A stretch of DNA of 64,000 bases from Puniceibacterium antarcticum (lineage in GTDB: Bacteria; Pseudomonadota; Alphaproteobacteria; Rhodobacterales; Rhodobacteraceae). The translations under genes and the position numbers were made by a program. The notes beneath the pieces were generated by a model. It saw only the letters and a list, made by a program, of their open reading frames with translations. It did not search any database and had not been told where the DNA came from. This document shows positions 34,686-44,541 of this stretch, in pieces. How positions within the stretch are numbered: position 1 is the stretch's first letter; every line of letters begins with the position of its first letter. The stretch spans positions 1 to 64,000 of the forward strand of contig NZ_AWWI01000121.1 in assembly GCF_002760615.1 (NCBI RefSeq), in the 5' to 3' direction.

Positions 34686-34885
34686 GGGCGCGGCCCCGTC
34701 GCGTTGTGCGCGACAGGTGATTATCGGGGGGCGGGGCCCCCCGTCGCGCTGTGCCGCGTCGAGATGTTGTAGGGGGCGCTGCCCCCGTCGCGCTGTGCGC
34801 GACGAAAGAGTGTCAGGGGGCGCTGCCCCCGGTCCGCCTGACGGCGCCCCCCCCCGGGATATTTGGGGACAGGTGAAACGGGGGG
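34685..34885 (+). repeat. CCCGGGATATTT repeat element with four hairpin units (copy 4)
   Basis: Hairpin cores GGGGCGCGGCCCC, GGGGGGCGGGGCCCCCC, and GGGGGCGCTGCCCCC twice start near 34685, 34726, 34772 and 34816 (spacing 41-46). They are separated by GTCGCG...CGCGAC-type inverted sequence. The conserved end CCCCCGGGATATTTGGGGAC, AGGTGAAACGGGG closes the element. It fills the gap between the exporter and the EamA gene, beginning right at the exporter stop codon. Confidence 0.75.
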
Positions 34886-34950
34886 ATTTTGCTTGCATGC
34901 GGGGCGCGCGCGCGGCAGGTCATTCGGGACTTAAAGAGCGGGACCACGAC

Positions 34951-35883
34951 ATGACATCTTCTTCTGCGGCAGCGGTGGCGCCCCGTGTGGCCGGGCAGCG
35001 GCCTTTGGCGGGCATTCTGTGGATGGTGGTGACGGGGCTGTGCTTTGTCGGGGTGACCGCGCTGGTCAAGACGCTGCACGGGCGGGTGCCGGCGGCCGAG
35101 AGCGCGTTTCTGCGGTATCTGATGGGGTTGGTGTTTCTGATTCCGGTGTGGCGCGAGCTTGTGGCGCTGCGCCTGACGCGGCGGCAATGGCGGTTGTTCA
35201 CCCTGCGCGGCGCGGTGCATTCTGTGGGGGTTCTGCTGTGGTTCTTTGCCATGTCGCGCCTGCCCTTGGCCGAGGTCACGGCGATGGGATATTTAACGCC
35301 GGTGGGGGTGACGATCCTTGCGGTGATCGTGCTGGGCGAGCGGCTGGCGGTGCGGCGGATCCTGGCGATCTGTGCCGCCCTCGGGGGGGCGATGCTGATC
35401 CTGCGGCCCGGGTTTCGCGAGTTGGATCCGGGGCATTTTGCCATGCTGGGGACGGCGGTGCTCTATTCTGCGTCCTATCTTACCGCCAAGATCCTGTCGG
35501 ATGAGCTGTCGGCGGTGGTGGTTGTGGCACTGCTGTCGGTGATGGTGACGATTGGCCTTGCGCCCTTTGCCTATGCCGTCTGGGTGACGCCGCGCCTGGG
35601 GGATGTCGGCATCCTGTTCTGTGTGGCCTGCTTTGCCACGGCGGGGCATTATGCCATGACGCTGGCCTTTGCCGCAGCACCGGTGACGCTCACGCAGCCC
35701 GTGACCTTTTTGCAGCTGGTCTGGTCGGTTATGGTGGGGCTTGCGGTCTTTGGCGAGCCGATCGACCCTTGGGTGGTCGCGGGGGGCTGTGTCATCCTTG
35801 CCGCTGTCAGCTTTATCACCTGGCGGGAGGCGCGGCTGAAGCGGCGCTATGTGACGCCGCCGTCCCCGGCGACCAAAGTTTAG
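34951..35883 (+). CDS. EamA/DMT-superfamily transporter
   Basis: The 310-residue inner-membrane protein has ten predicted helices in two EamA halves. The first runs about residues 20-150 (SAFLRYLMGLVFLIPVWREL, then AVHSVGVLLWFFAMSRLPLA). The second runs about 165-300 with VTLTQPVTFLQLVWSVMVGL. Drug/metabolite transporters of this type export small molecules; the substrate is unknown. The ATG at 34951 begins the family-like part; codons further upstream overlap the repeat element. Confidence 0.88.
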   Translation: MTSSSAAAVAPRVAGQRPLAGILWMVVTGLCFVGVTALVKTLHGRVPAAESAFLRYLMGLVFLIPVWRELVALRLTRRQWRLFTLRGAVHSVGVLLWFFAMSRLPLAEVTAMGYLTPVGVTILAVIVLGERLAVRRILAICAALGGAMLILRPGFRELDPGHFAMLGTAVLYSASYLTAKILSDELSAVVVVALLSVMVTIGLAPFAYAVWVTPRLGDVGILFCVACFATAGHYAMTLAFAAAPVTLTQPVTFLQLVWSVMVGLAVFGEPIDPWVVAGGCVILAAVSFITWREARLKRRYVTPPSPATKV

Positions 35884-35906
35884 GCGGCGGGCGGGCGTTT
35901 TGCGTT

Positions 35907-35930
35907 TTGATTGACTGATCAATCAATCAA
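35907..35930. promoter_or_regulatory. BetI-type operator
   Basis: A 24-base near-perfect palindrome made of TTGATTGACTGA and TCAATCAATCAA, centred on TGATCA, lies 32 bases before betI. The TTGATTGA...TCAATCAA type is what is expected for autoregulated BetI in this group. Choline would release BetI and turn on the operon. Confidence 0.7.
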
Positions 35931-35962
35931 CGCCATGCTGCCTGCCTTATAGGGGAATCGTT

Positions 35963-36541
35963 ATGCCGAAGATCGGAATGGAGCCGAAGCGCCGGGCGGC
36001 GCTGGTTCAGGCCGCGATCTGCGAGATCGGGGCGGCGGGGTCGCTGAACGTCACCGTGGGTCAGATTGCGCGCCGCGCGGGCGTGTCCAGCGCGCTGGCA
36101 CATCATTATTTTGGCAGCAAGGCGCAGATCCTGTCTGCGGCCATGCGGCACATTCTGTCAGATTATTCGCGCGAGGTGCGCGAGGCGCTGGTGGCGGCGC
36201 AGGGGCCGCAGGACCGGCTGCGCGCGGTGATTGCGGCGAACTTTGCCGACAGCTGTTTCGAGCCGGCGGTGATTTCGGCCTGGCTGAATTTTTACGTGCT
36301 GGCGCAGCGCGACCCAGAGGCGGGGCGGCTGTTGCGGATCTATCAGGGGCGGCTGCGGTCGAACCTGAAACACGCGCTGCGCGCCCATATGGCGCGGCCC
36401 GGCCCCGCCGCCGAGTTGCTGGCTGCGTTGATTGACGGGATGTATCTGCGCGCGGCCCTGGGTGGCGCGGGATTTGAAGAGGACGCCGCAGCGCAGGTCA
36501 TGACCTGTGTCGAGGCACTGATCAGAGAGCAGAACACATGA
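35963..36541 (+). CDS. betI: TetR-family choline-responsive repressor BetI
   Basis: The 192-residue repressor has an N-terminal helix-turn-helix (about residues 26-52, VTVGQIARRAGVSSALAHHYF). The BetI-specific region contains FEPAVISAWLNFYVLAQRDPEAGRLL, split here only for length, around residues 92-117. It binds upstream of its own operon and is released by choline. The 24-base palindrome upstream is the likely operator. Its stop overlaps the betC start by 4 bases. Confidence 0.93.
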   Translation: MPKIGMEPKRRAALVQAAICEIGAAGSLNVTVGQIARRAGVSSALAHHYFGSKAQILSAAMRHILSDYSREVREALVAAQGPQDRLRAVIAANFADSCFEPAVISAWLNFYVLAQRDPEAGRLLRIYQGRLRSNLKHALRAHMARPGPAAELLAALIDGMYLRAALGGAGFEEDAAAQVMTCVEALIREQNT

Positions 36542-38043
36542 CACAAAACATATTGATCGTGATGGTGGACCAGCTGAACGGCACACTGTTTCCGGATGGG
36601 CCCGCCGAGTGGCTGCATGCGCCGAACCTGAAGCGGCTGGCGGCGCGCTCTACCCGGTTTGCCAATGCCTATACTGCCTCACCGCTGTGCGCGCCGGGGC
36701 GGGCGGCGTTCATGTCTGGCCAGTTGCCCAGCGGCACTGGGGTCTATGACAATGCGGCGGAATTTGCGTCTTCTATCCCGACCTATGCGCATCATCTGCG
36801 CCGGGCGGGGTATCAGACTTGCCTCTCGGGCAAGATGCATTTTGTCGGGCCGGATCAGCTGCACGGGTTCGAGCAGCGCCTGACCACCGACATCTATCCC
36901 GCCGATTTCGGCTGGACGCCCGATTACCGCAAACCCGGCGAGCGGATTGACTGGTGGTATCACAACATGGGGTCGGTCACCGGCGCCGGGGTGGCCGAGA
37001 CGTCGAACCAGATGGAATATGATGACGAGGTCGCCTTTCTGGCGCAACAGAAGCTGTATGACCTTGCGCGCGGGGCGGATGCGCGGCCCTGGTGCCTTAC
37101 GGTGAGTTTCACCCACCCGCATGATCCTTACGTCGCGCGGCGCAAATACTGGGACCTTTACGAACACTGCGAACATCTGCTGCCAGAGGTTCCGGCGATG
37201 TCCTATGACGATCATGATCCGCATGCGCAGCGCATCTTTGACGCCAATGACTGGCGGTCCTATGACATCACCGAAGAGCATATCCGCCGGGCGCGCCGGG
37301 CCTATTTCGCCAATATCTCGTATCTTGATGACAAGATCGGGGAGGTGCTGGATGTGCTGGAGCGCACCCGCCAAGAGGCGATTGTGGTCTTTGTCAGCGA
37401 CCATGGCGATATGCTGGGCGAGCGCGGGCTGTGGTACAAGATGTCCTTTCTTGAGGGGTCGTCGCGGGTGCCGATGATGATCGCAGCGCCCCAGATGACG
37501 CCGGGACGGGTCGCAACGCCGGTGAGCAATATCGACATCTGTCCGACGCTTTGCGCGCTGGCGGGGGTGAGCATGGACGAGGTCATGCCCTGGACCACGG
37601 GAGAGAGCCTGATGCCGCTGGGGCAGGGTGGCACGCGCGCAAGTCCGGTGGCGATGGAATATGCAGCAGAGGCGTCTTATGCGCCTATGGTGGCGCTGCG
37701 GCAGGGGCGGTGGAAATACACCAACTGCGCGCTGGACCCCGAGCAGCTGTTTGACCTTGAGGCCGATCCGCATGAGCTGAGCAATCTGGCCGAGGATCTC
37801 GCGCAGGCAAAGGTGCTGGAGCGGTTCCGCATCATGGCCGCCGAGCGCTGGGATCTGGAGGCGTTAGACGCGGATGTGCGTGCAAGTCAGGCGCAGCGCT
37901 GGGTGGTTTACGGCGCGCTGCGGCAGGGGGGATATTACCCCTGGGATTACCAGCCGCTGCAGAAGGCCAGCGAGCGTTACATGCGCAATCACATGGATCT
38001 GAACGATCTGGAAGGGGACAAAAGGTTCCCTAGAGGAGAGTGA
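36538..38043 (+). CDS. betC: Choline-sulfatase BetC
   Basis: The 501-residue arylsulfatase-superfamily enzyme hydrolyses choline O-sulfate to choline and sulfate. The sulfatase motif C-x-P-x-R is present as CAPGR at residues 51-55, whose cysteine must be converted to formylglycine. Asp 11 in MVDQLNG and the late VSDHGDMLGERGLWYK block are metal and sulfate ligands. The C-terminal YPWDYQPLQKASERYMRNH is choline-sulfatase-like. It is coupled to betI and supplies substrate for the later genes. Confidence 0.93.
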   Translation: MTQNILIVMVDQLNGTLFPDGPAEWLHAPNLKRLAARSTRFANAYTASPLCAPGRAAFMSGQLPSGTGVYDNAAEFASSIPTYAHHLRRAGYQTCLSGKMHFVGPDQLHGFEQRLTTDIYPADFGWTPDYRKPGERIDWWYHNMGSVTGAGVAETSNQMEYDDEVAFLAQQKLYDLARGADARPWCLTVSFTHPHDPYVARRKYWDLYEHCEHLLPEVPAMSYDDHDPHAQRIFDANDWRSYDITEEHIRRARRAYFANISYLDDKIGEVLDVLERTRQEAIVVFVSDHGDMLGERGLWYKMSFLEGSSRVPMMIAAPQMTPGRVATPVSNIDICPTLCALAGVSMDEVMPWTTGESLMPLGQGGTRASPVAMEYAAEASYAPMVALRQGRWKYTNCALDPEQLFDLEADPHELSNLAEDLAQAKVLERFRIMAAERWDLEALDADVRASQAQRWVVYGALRQGGYYPWDYQPLQKASERYMRNHMDLNDLEGDKRFPRGE

Positions 38044-38154
38044 CTTAGCAGATTTCCGCCGAAAACGAGGAACAATGGCGGGCAGGGCCTGTTGTCCTGT
38101 GACATCCGAACCGGCGGCAAGCCGGATAAGAAGAAACAACAAGGGGACACGTTC

Positions 38155-39345
38155 ATGACCTACCTTATCTCATTCGGGATCCTGATGGCCTTTGGTCTTG
38201 TGATCTTTGTGACCATCAAATGGTGGAACCTGCGGTTGATCGGGCCGGACCCGGTGCCGATGTTCGTGTTTATCGCGATCCTGTTCACCTCGGGTCTGGA
38301 TGTGGGGCTGATCATGTTCCCGCTGGCCTTCGACTTTCCGCTTTATGCGGACACAGAGGCGAACCCGGCCTATGCCTTTACCAATCCGCTGGCGCTGGAA
38401 TTCGGGTTCTGGGGCTTTCTGATCTGGGCCTTTTATTTCCTGACGGCGTTTTACTTCTGCGCGATCGAGCCGCGGGTGAAGTTCTTTGAAAAGCCGTTTG
38501 TGCGGCTGGTCAATAACATGGTGATCGTCACCACCTGCGCCTTTACCGGGTCGCTGTTCCTGATTTACTTGCCCTATTATCTGCCCCGCATCGGCGATGG
38601 GGAAACGGTGGTCACCACCTTCTATGTCATCGTCTTTGCGGTGATCCTGGCGGCGTCCTACAGTTCGACAGACATCAAGTTCGTGAAGGTGCTGAGCATC
38701 GGGTCAACCCTGCTGTTTCTGGGGCTGATTGTCGGCATGTGGATCTATGCGGGCATGTCGATCAGCGAATTTGGCACAACCATCAGCAATGTCGGCGGGT
38801 ATTTCGCAAATATCGAACGGTTTGTGCTGCCACTGACGGATTATCACGAATTCTATCTGTTCTGGTGGTTCGCCTGGTCGGTGATGATCGGGCAGTTCAC
38901 GTCCCGCTTTGTGGGCGGCATGAAGGTGCAGCACATGCTGGCGGCGCTGATGATCATCCCGTCCATCCCGCTGGCTGTGTGGTTTTCGGTGCTGTATTTC
39001 TACTATCAGAACGGCATTTCGACCGATGGTCTGGTGAACTGGGCGATGGTGTTTGTCGGCACGACCTTTGTGATCAATTCGCTTGATTCGCTGATCCGGC
39101 TTTACACCGACAACCTGAACCTGACGACCGAACGCTTTGGCAAATGGACCTATGTGGCGGGCAACACGGCGGTGCTGTTTGTGCTGACGCTGCTGTTCAA
39201 GAGCCAGTGGCTGCAGATCGAATGGGTCGGCGGCGTGGTTATCGCGCTCTATGTCGGCGTGCTGGTCACCATCGCCATGCGCCACCGCGAGGTGCTGAGC
39301 GATGTGAAGGGAACCTACAAGAAACCGGCGCTTGACCTCGATTAA
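38155..39345 (+). CDS. Short BCCT-family transporter, probably for choline
   Basis: The 396-residue inner-membrane protein resembles the betaine/choline/carnitine family in its central and C-terminal part: FYLFWWFAWSVMIGQFTSRF (about 237-256), then a GGMKVQHMLAALMIIPSIPL loop-helix. It is 100 or more residues shorter than ordinary BCCT carriers and seems to lack the first helices. Its place between betC and betB argues for choline or betaine transport. The ATG is preceded by AAGGGGAC. In-frame sequence upstream to 38092 has no family match, so the short form does not seem to be a start-codon error. Confidence 0.75.
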   Translation: MTYLISFGILMAFGLVIFVTIKWWNLRLIGPDPVPMFVFIAILFTSGLDVGLIMFPLAFDFPLYADTEANPAYAFTNPLALEFGFWGFLIWAFYFLTAFYFCAIEPRVKFFEKPFVRLVNNMVIVTTCAFTGSLFLIYLPYYLPRIGDGETVVTTFYVIVFAVILAASYSSTDIKFVKVLSIGSTLLFLGLIVGMWIYAGMSISEFGTTISNVGGYFANIERFVLPLTDYHEFYLFWWFAWSVMIGQFTSRFVGGMKVQHMLAALMIIPSIPLAVWFSVLYFYYQNGISTDGLVNWAMVFVGTTFVINSLDSLIRLYTDNLNLTTERFGKWTYVAGNTAVLFVLTLLFKSQWLQIEWVGGVVIALYVGVLVTIAMRHREVLSDVKGTYKKPALDLD

Positions 39346-39402
39346 GCGCCTGACGCCCCGAGCCACAGGGTCCGGGGCGGACCCGAAAAGGAAAGAGACA
39401 CG

Positions 39403-40854
<1,452 letters not shown>

Positions 40855-41078
40855 GGCGCGCTTTGCGTCGCTCCCACCCGCCCGCCCCGCGCCGCAAAGC
40901 GCGCGGCGTGGCGTTGGGGGGAGAGGGCAAAGAAGACAATGTGCTGAGACGCGGGTGATGGGCAGGTCTGCCCATCCCTGTGCTCAGGCGAGTTTATGAG
41001 GCGAGTCTCCCATGCCTCAAGGCGTCGGCTGTGCCGAACCTTGACCCACGGCAGACTCACCGAGGAAAGGTGGAAAAG

Positions 41079-42719
41079 ATGGAAGCGGATTATGTAATTG
41101 TAGGGGCGGGGTCAGCGGGCTGCGCCATGGCGTATCGTTTGGCCGAGGCCGGGAAATCGGTGCTGGTCATCGAACATGGCGGGTCGGATGCGGGGCCGTT
41201 CATCAACATGCCCGGCGCGCTGAGCTATCCGATGAACATGAAGATGTATGACTGGGGCTATGAGAGCGAGCCTGAGGCGCATCTGGGGGGTCGCAAGCTG
41301 GCCTGTCCGCGGGGCAAGGTGATTGGCGGATCGTCCAGCATCAACGGCATGGTCTATGTGCGCGGCCATGCGATGGATTTCGACCACTGGCGCGAATCCG
41401 GTGCCGACGGCTGGGGCTACGCCGATGTGCTGCCCTATTTCCGGCGCATGGAGCATTGGCATGGCGGCACATCCGACTGGCGCGGCGCCAAGGGGCCGCT
41501 GCATGTGACGCGCGGCAAGCGGGAGAATCCGCTGGTCAAGGCGTTTGTCGAGGCGGGTGTTCAGGCCGGCTATGAGGCGACTGAGGATTACAACGGCGAA
41601 AAGCAGGAAGGCTTTGGCCCGATGGAGGCGACCATCTACAAGGGGGAACGCTGGTCCGCGGCCAAGGCCTATCTGCGCCCGGCGGAAAAGCTGGGGGCAC
41701 AGGTGGTGCGCGCGCTGGCGCAGAAGGTGGTGATGCAGGACGGGCGCGCCGTCGGGGTCGAGGTTGTGCGCGCGGGCAAGACCGAGGTCATTACAGCGCA
41801 TAAAGAGGTCATTCTGGCGGCCTCCTCTCTCAACTCGCCCAAGTTGCTGATGTTGTCGGGGATCGGCCCGGCGGCGCATCTGGCCGAGCATGGGATCGAG
41901 GTTGTGGCGGATCGCCCCGGCGTGGGGCAGAATCTGCAGGATCACCTTGAGCTCTATCTGCAGATGAAGGCGACGCAGCCCGTGACGCTGTTCAAATACT
42001 GGAACCTGTTGGGCAAGGCCTATGTCGGCGCGCGCTGGATGCTGCGCAAGGATGGGCCCGGCGCGTCGAACCAGTTTGAATCGGCAGCCTTTGTGCGTTC
42101 CAAAGCCGGGGTGCCCTATCCCGACATCCAGTATCATTTCCTGCCGCTCGCCGTGCGCTATGACGGCAAGGTCGCGGCCGAGGGGCATGGATTTCAGGCC
42201 CATGTTGGCCCGATGCGGTCAAAGTCGCGCGGGGCGGTGACGCTGCGGTCTGCCAATCCGGGTGATGATCCGGTGATCAAATTCAACTACATGAGCCATC
42301 CCGAAGATTGGGAGGATTTCCGCACCTGCATCCGTCTGACGCGCGAGATCTTTGAACAGGAGGCGTTTGCGCCTTATGTGGGGCACGAAATTCAGCCGGG
42401 GGCGGACGTGCAGTCGGACGCCGATCTGGATGCGTTCATCGCCGAACATGCAGAAAGCGCCTATCATCCCTGCGGCACCTGCCGGATGGGGGCGGCGGGT
42501 GATCCTGATGCGGTTGTCGATCCGCAGGGCCGGGTGATCGGGGTCGAGGGGCTGCGGGTGGCGGATTCCTCGATCTTTCCGCGCATCACCAATGGCAATC
42601 TGAACGGGCCATCGATCATGGTGGGTGAAAAGATCGCTGATCATGTGCTGGAGCGGCAGTTGCCCCCGGCGAATGACGCGCCCTGGATCAGCCCCCGGTG
42701 GGAAACCGCACAACGTTAA
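41079..42719 (+). CDS. betA: Choline dehydrogenase BetA
   Basis: The 546-residue GMC-family flavoenzyme oxidises choline to betaine aldehyde at the membrane. The FAD motif GAGSAG lies at residues 9-14. The GMC signature [20 protein letters not shown] is near 79-98, and the C-terminal [11 protein letters not shown] (about 461-471) holds the active-site His. The ATG at 41079 follows GAAAGGTGG; an in-frame start at 40980 would add 33 non-homologous residues in front of the FAD motif. It completes the choline-sulfate to betaine pathway. Confidence 0.95.
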   Translation: MEADYVIVGAGSAGCAMAYRLAEAGKSVLVIEHGGSDAGPFINMPGALSYPMNMKMYDWGYESEPEAHLGGRKLACPRGKVIGGSSSINGMVYVRGHAMDFDHWRESGADGWGYADVLPYFRRMEHWHGGTSDWRGAKGPLHVTRGKRENPLVKAFVEAGVQAGYEATEDYNGEKQEGFGPMEATIYKGERWSAAKAYLRPAEKLGAQVVRALAQKVVMQDGRAVGVEVVRAGKTEVITAHKEVILAASSLNSPKLLMLSGIGPAAHLAEHGIEVVADRPGVGQNLQDHLELYLQMKATQPVTLFKYWNLLGKAYVGARWMLRKDGPGASNQFESAAFVRSKAGVPYPDIQYHFLPLAVRYDGKVAAEGHGFQAHVGPMRSKSRGAVTLRSANPGDDPVIKFNYMSHPEDWEDFRTCIRLTREIFEQEAFAPYVGHEIQPGADVQSDADLDAFIAEHAESAYHPCGTCRMGAAGDPDAVVDPQGRVIGVEGLRVADSSIFPRITNGNLNGPSIMVGEKIADHVLERQLPPANDAPWISPRWETAQR

Positions 42720-42773
42720 TATTGTTGACGAATTCGGGTTGATGTCCGGGGCGCGCCCCGTGATATACACCAA

Positions 42774-43430
42774 ATGTTAAGAATTTGTTCGATATTCGTT
42801 CTATGTGCTTTGGCGTCGTCGGTTCTGGCGGCGCCAAATGGGATTCTGCGGGTCATTGATGGCGATACCTTTGATGTCGGCAAGGTCAGGGTGCGGTTGC
42901 ACGCGGTGGATGCGCCGGAACAGGCGCAGACCTGTGGCACGCCTGCCTGGGCCTGCGGGGCTTGGGTCACGCAGGAGGTGCGCAAGCGCTATCAGGGGCA
43001 ATGGGCGATCTGCGAGGCGACGGATACCGACCGCTATGGCCGGGTGGTGGCGCGCTGTTCGGTGAACGGGCAGGACGTCGGTGCAGCTCTTGTTTCCGAC
43101 GGATTGGCCTTTGCTTACCGGCAGTACGGTTGGGATTACGATCTGACGGAAAAGGCGGCGGCGGTGGCAGGCGTTGGTTTGCACAGTGAACAGATGCAAC
43201 TGCCGTCAGAGTATCGCAAGGCGCAGCGGCCCGCACCGAAAAAACCGCAACAGCCCGAGGTTCAGGGCTGTGCCATAAAGGGAAACGTGTCGCGCGATGG
43301 CACGCGGATCTATCACGTCCCCGGGCAGGCGTTTTACGACAAGACCCGTATCAACGAAGGGGCGGGCGAGCACTGGTTCTGCTCCGAGGCTGAAGCGGTC
43401 AAGGCAGGCTGGCGAAAAGCGCAGCGATGA
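42774..43430 (+). CDS. Exported thermonuclease-like protein with C-terminal sunset-type domain
   Basis: The 218-residue protein starts with a signal peptide (about 1-19, ending VLAAPN). It has a staphylococcal-nuclease domain with VIDGDTFDVG (about 26-35), RLHAVDAPEQ and DRYGRVVARC (about 84-93), keeping the Asp and Arg residues of the active site. The last 55 residues carry CAIKGNVSRDGTRIYHVPGQ, then HWFCSEAEAVKAGWR, a small domain usually called sunset, found after secreted nucleases. It follows betA by 54 bases but has no metabolic tie to it. Confidence 0.85.
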   Translation: MLRICSIFVLCALASSVLAAPNGILRVIDGDTFDVGKVRVRLHAVDAPEQAQTCGTPAWACGAWVTQEVRKRYQGQWAICEATDTDRYGRVVARCSVNGQDVGAALVSDGLAFAYRQYGWDYDLTEKAAAVAGVGLHSEQMQLPSEYRKAQRPAPKKPQQPEVQGCAIKGNVSRDGTRIYHVPGQAFYDKTRINEGAGEHWFCSEAEAVKAGWRKAQR

Positions 43431-43433
43431 TAA

Positions 43434-43961
43434 TCACGACCCGGCGAGCATTGCCTTGATCGGGTCGGTGATCGCGCTGGATTGCGGGCGCGCCAATGAT
43501 CCGAAGGTGGCGGCGATGCTGCCATCGGGGGCGATCAGCACCTTGTTGAAATTCCATCCCGGGGTGAAGCCTGCCGTGTCTGCCACCCATTTGTAAAACG
43601 GATGCGCCGCATCGCCGCGCACATGGGTGATGTCGGTCATCGGCAGGGTCAGGCCAAAATTCACATCGCAGAATTCCTTGACCTCCTCGGCGCTAGACAG
43701 CTCCTGGCGGAAATCATCCGAAGGCACGGCGAGCACGATCAGGCCCTGATCCTTGTAGTCATCGTAAAGCGCCTGAAGCCCGTCATATTGCGGGGTAAAG
43801 CCGCATCTGGACGCGGTGTTGACCACCAGAACCGGATGCCCGGCCCAGTCGGCAGAGCTGATTTCACCACCATCGATATTTGCAAATGTGAAGGTTTCCA
43901 GCGCTGCGGCGGGCAGGGCGGTGGTCAGGGTCAGGGCAAGAGCGGTCAGGGTACGGATCAT
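43434..43961 (-). CDS. Periplasmic glutathione peroxidase-family protein
   Basis: The 175-residue thiol peroxidase starts at an ATG after AGGAGG. A signal peptide (about 1-20, ending PAAALE) exports it. Conserved GPx blocks are VLVVNTASRCGFTPQYDGLQ, with a cysteine rather than selenocysteine at the active site, then LAVPSDDFRQEL and PGWNFNKVLI. It should reduce peroxides using thioredoxin- or glutathione-like donors. It converges on the nuclease gene, the two stop codons being three bases apart. Confidence 0.9.
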   Translation of the reverse strand: MIRTLTALALTLTTALPAAALETFTFANIDGGEISSADWAGHPVLVVNTASRCGFTPQYDGLQALYDDYKDQGLIVLAVPSDDFRQELSSAEEVKEFCDVNFGLTLPMTDITHVRGDAAHPFYKWVADTAGFTPGWNFNKVLIAPDGSIAATFGSLARPQSSAITDPIKAMLAGS

Positions 43962-44075
43962 TTTGGCGCCTCCTGCGTTGAAAGATAGCACAGGGGAGGG
44001 CGTTTCAAGAGCGTTTTGGCCCCCTAGGCAACGCACAGATGCGTGATTATCTTTTAGCTTTACGGAGGACATCCC

Positions 44076-44345
44076 ATGGCAGGTGGCTGGTCGCGCGACG
44101 GCGCGGTAAATGAACAGATCGAAGCATCCATTGCGGATGAATTGGCGCGGCTCAAGTCCCGGCGCGGGCCGGTGGGCGAAAGCGCCTTGGTCTGTGTGGA
44201 ATGCGAAGAGGAGATCCCCGAGGCGCGGCGCGTCGCGATCCCGGGCGTAAAGCTGTGCATCGACTGCCAGCAGGAACGCGACGGCACGTTCAAGGCACGC
44301 AGCGGGATCAACCGGCGGGGATCAAAGGATTCGCAGTTGAAGTGA
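44076..44345 (+). CDS. DksA/TraR-type C4 zinc-finger protein
   Basis: The 89-residue protein carries a four-cysteine zinc finger CVECEEEIPEARR then CIDCQQ (about residues 50-74) after a short acidic helix. It lacks the long coiled coil of true DksA and resembles YbiI-type relatives. Such proteins may bind the secondary channel of RNA polymerase; this one is not assigned. TTTACGGAGG precedes the ATG. It is divergent from the glutathione peroxidase gene. Confidence 0.88.
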   Translation: MAGGWSRDGAVNEQIEASIADELARLKSRRGPVGESALVCVECEEEIPEARRVAIPGVKLCIDCQQERDGTFKARSGINRRGSKDSQLK

Positions 44346-44351
44346 GGGGGG

Positions 44352-44390
44352 ATAAATGTGCTTTCTGATCTCGGGATGAAGCACATTTAT
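44352..44390. repeat. Perfect 12-base inverted repeat after the zinc-finger gene
   Basis: ATAAATGTGCTT (44352-44363) and AAGCACATTTAT (44379-44390) flank a 15-base loop, six bases after the stop codon. The stem is AT-rich, unlike the surrounding GC-rich DNA, and no T-run follows. It could be an operator, a transcript end or the trace of a small mobile element. Confidence 0.5.
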
Positions 44391-44541
44391 ATGCCTGCTG
44401 ATGCCCGTTCGCTGATCGAGAAATCTTAAAGACCCCAGTTTGATGCGTTTCGGAACGCCACGGAAGCGTCGGATCGGCCAGACGCTCGCCCGGCGCGCTT
44501 TGCGCGTGAGTCCGGGCGGGCGTACTGTGGATTTGGAGGGA

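Noticed and set aside
34685-34885. The tandem hairpin array considered as a CRISPR array
   Set aside because: The units are imperfect GC palindromes with short related spacers, not constant repeats with unique spacers, and no cas gene is present.
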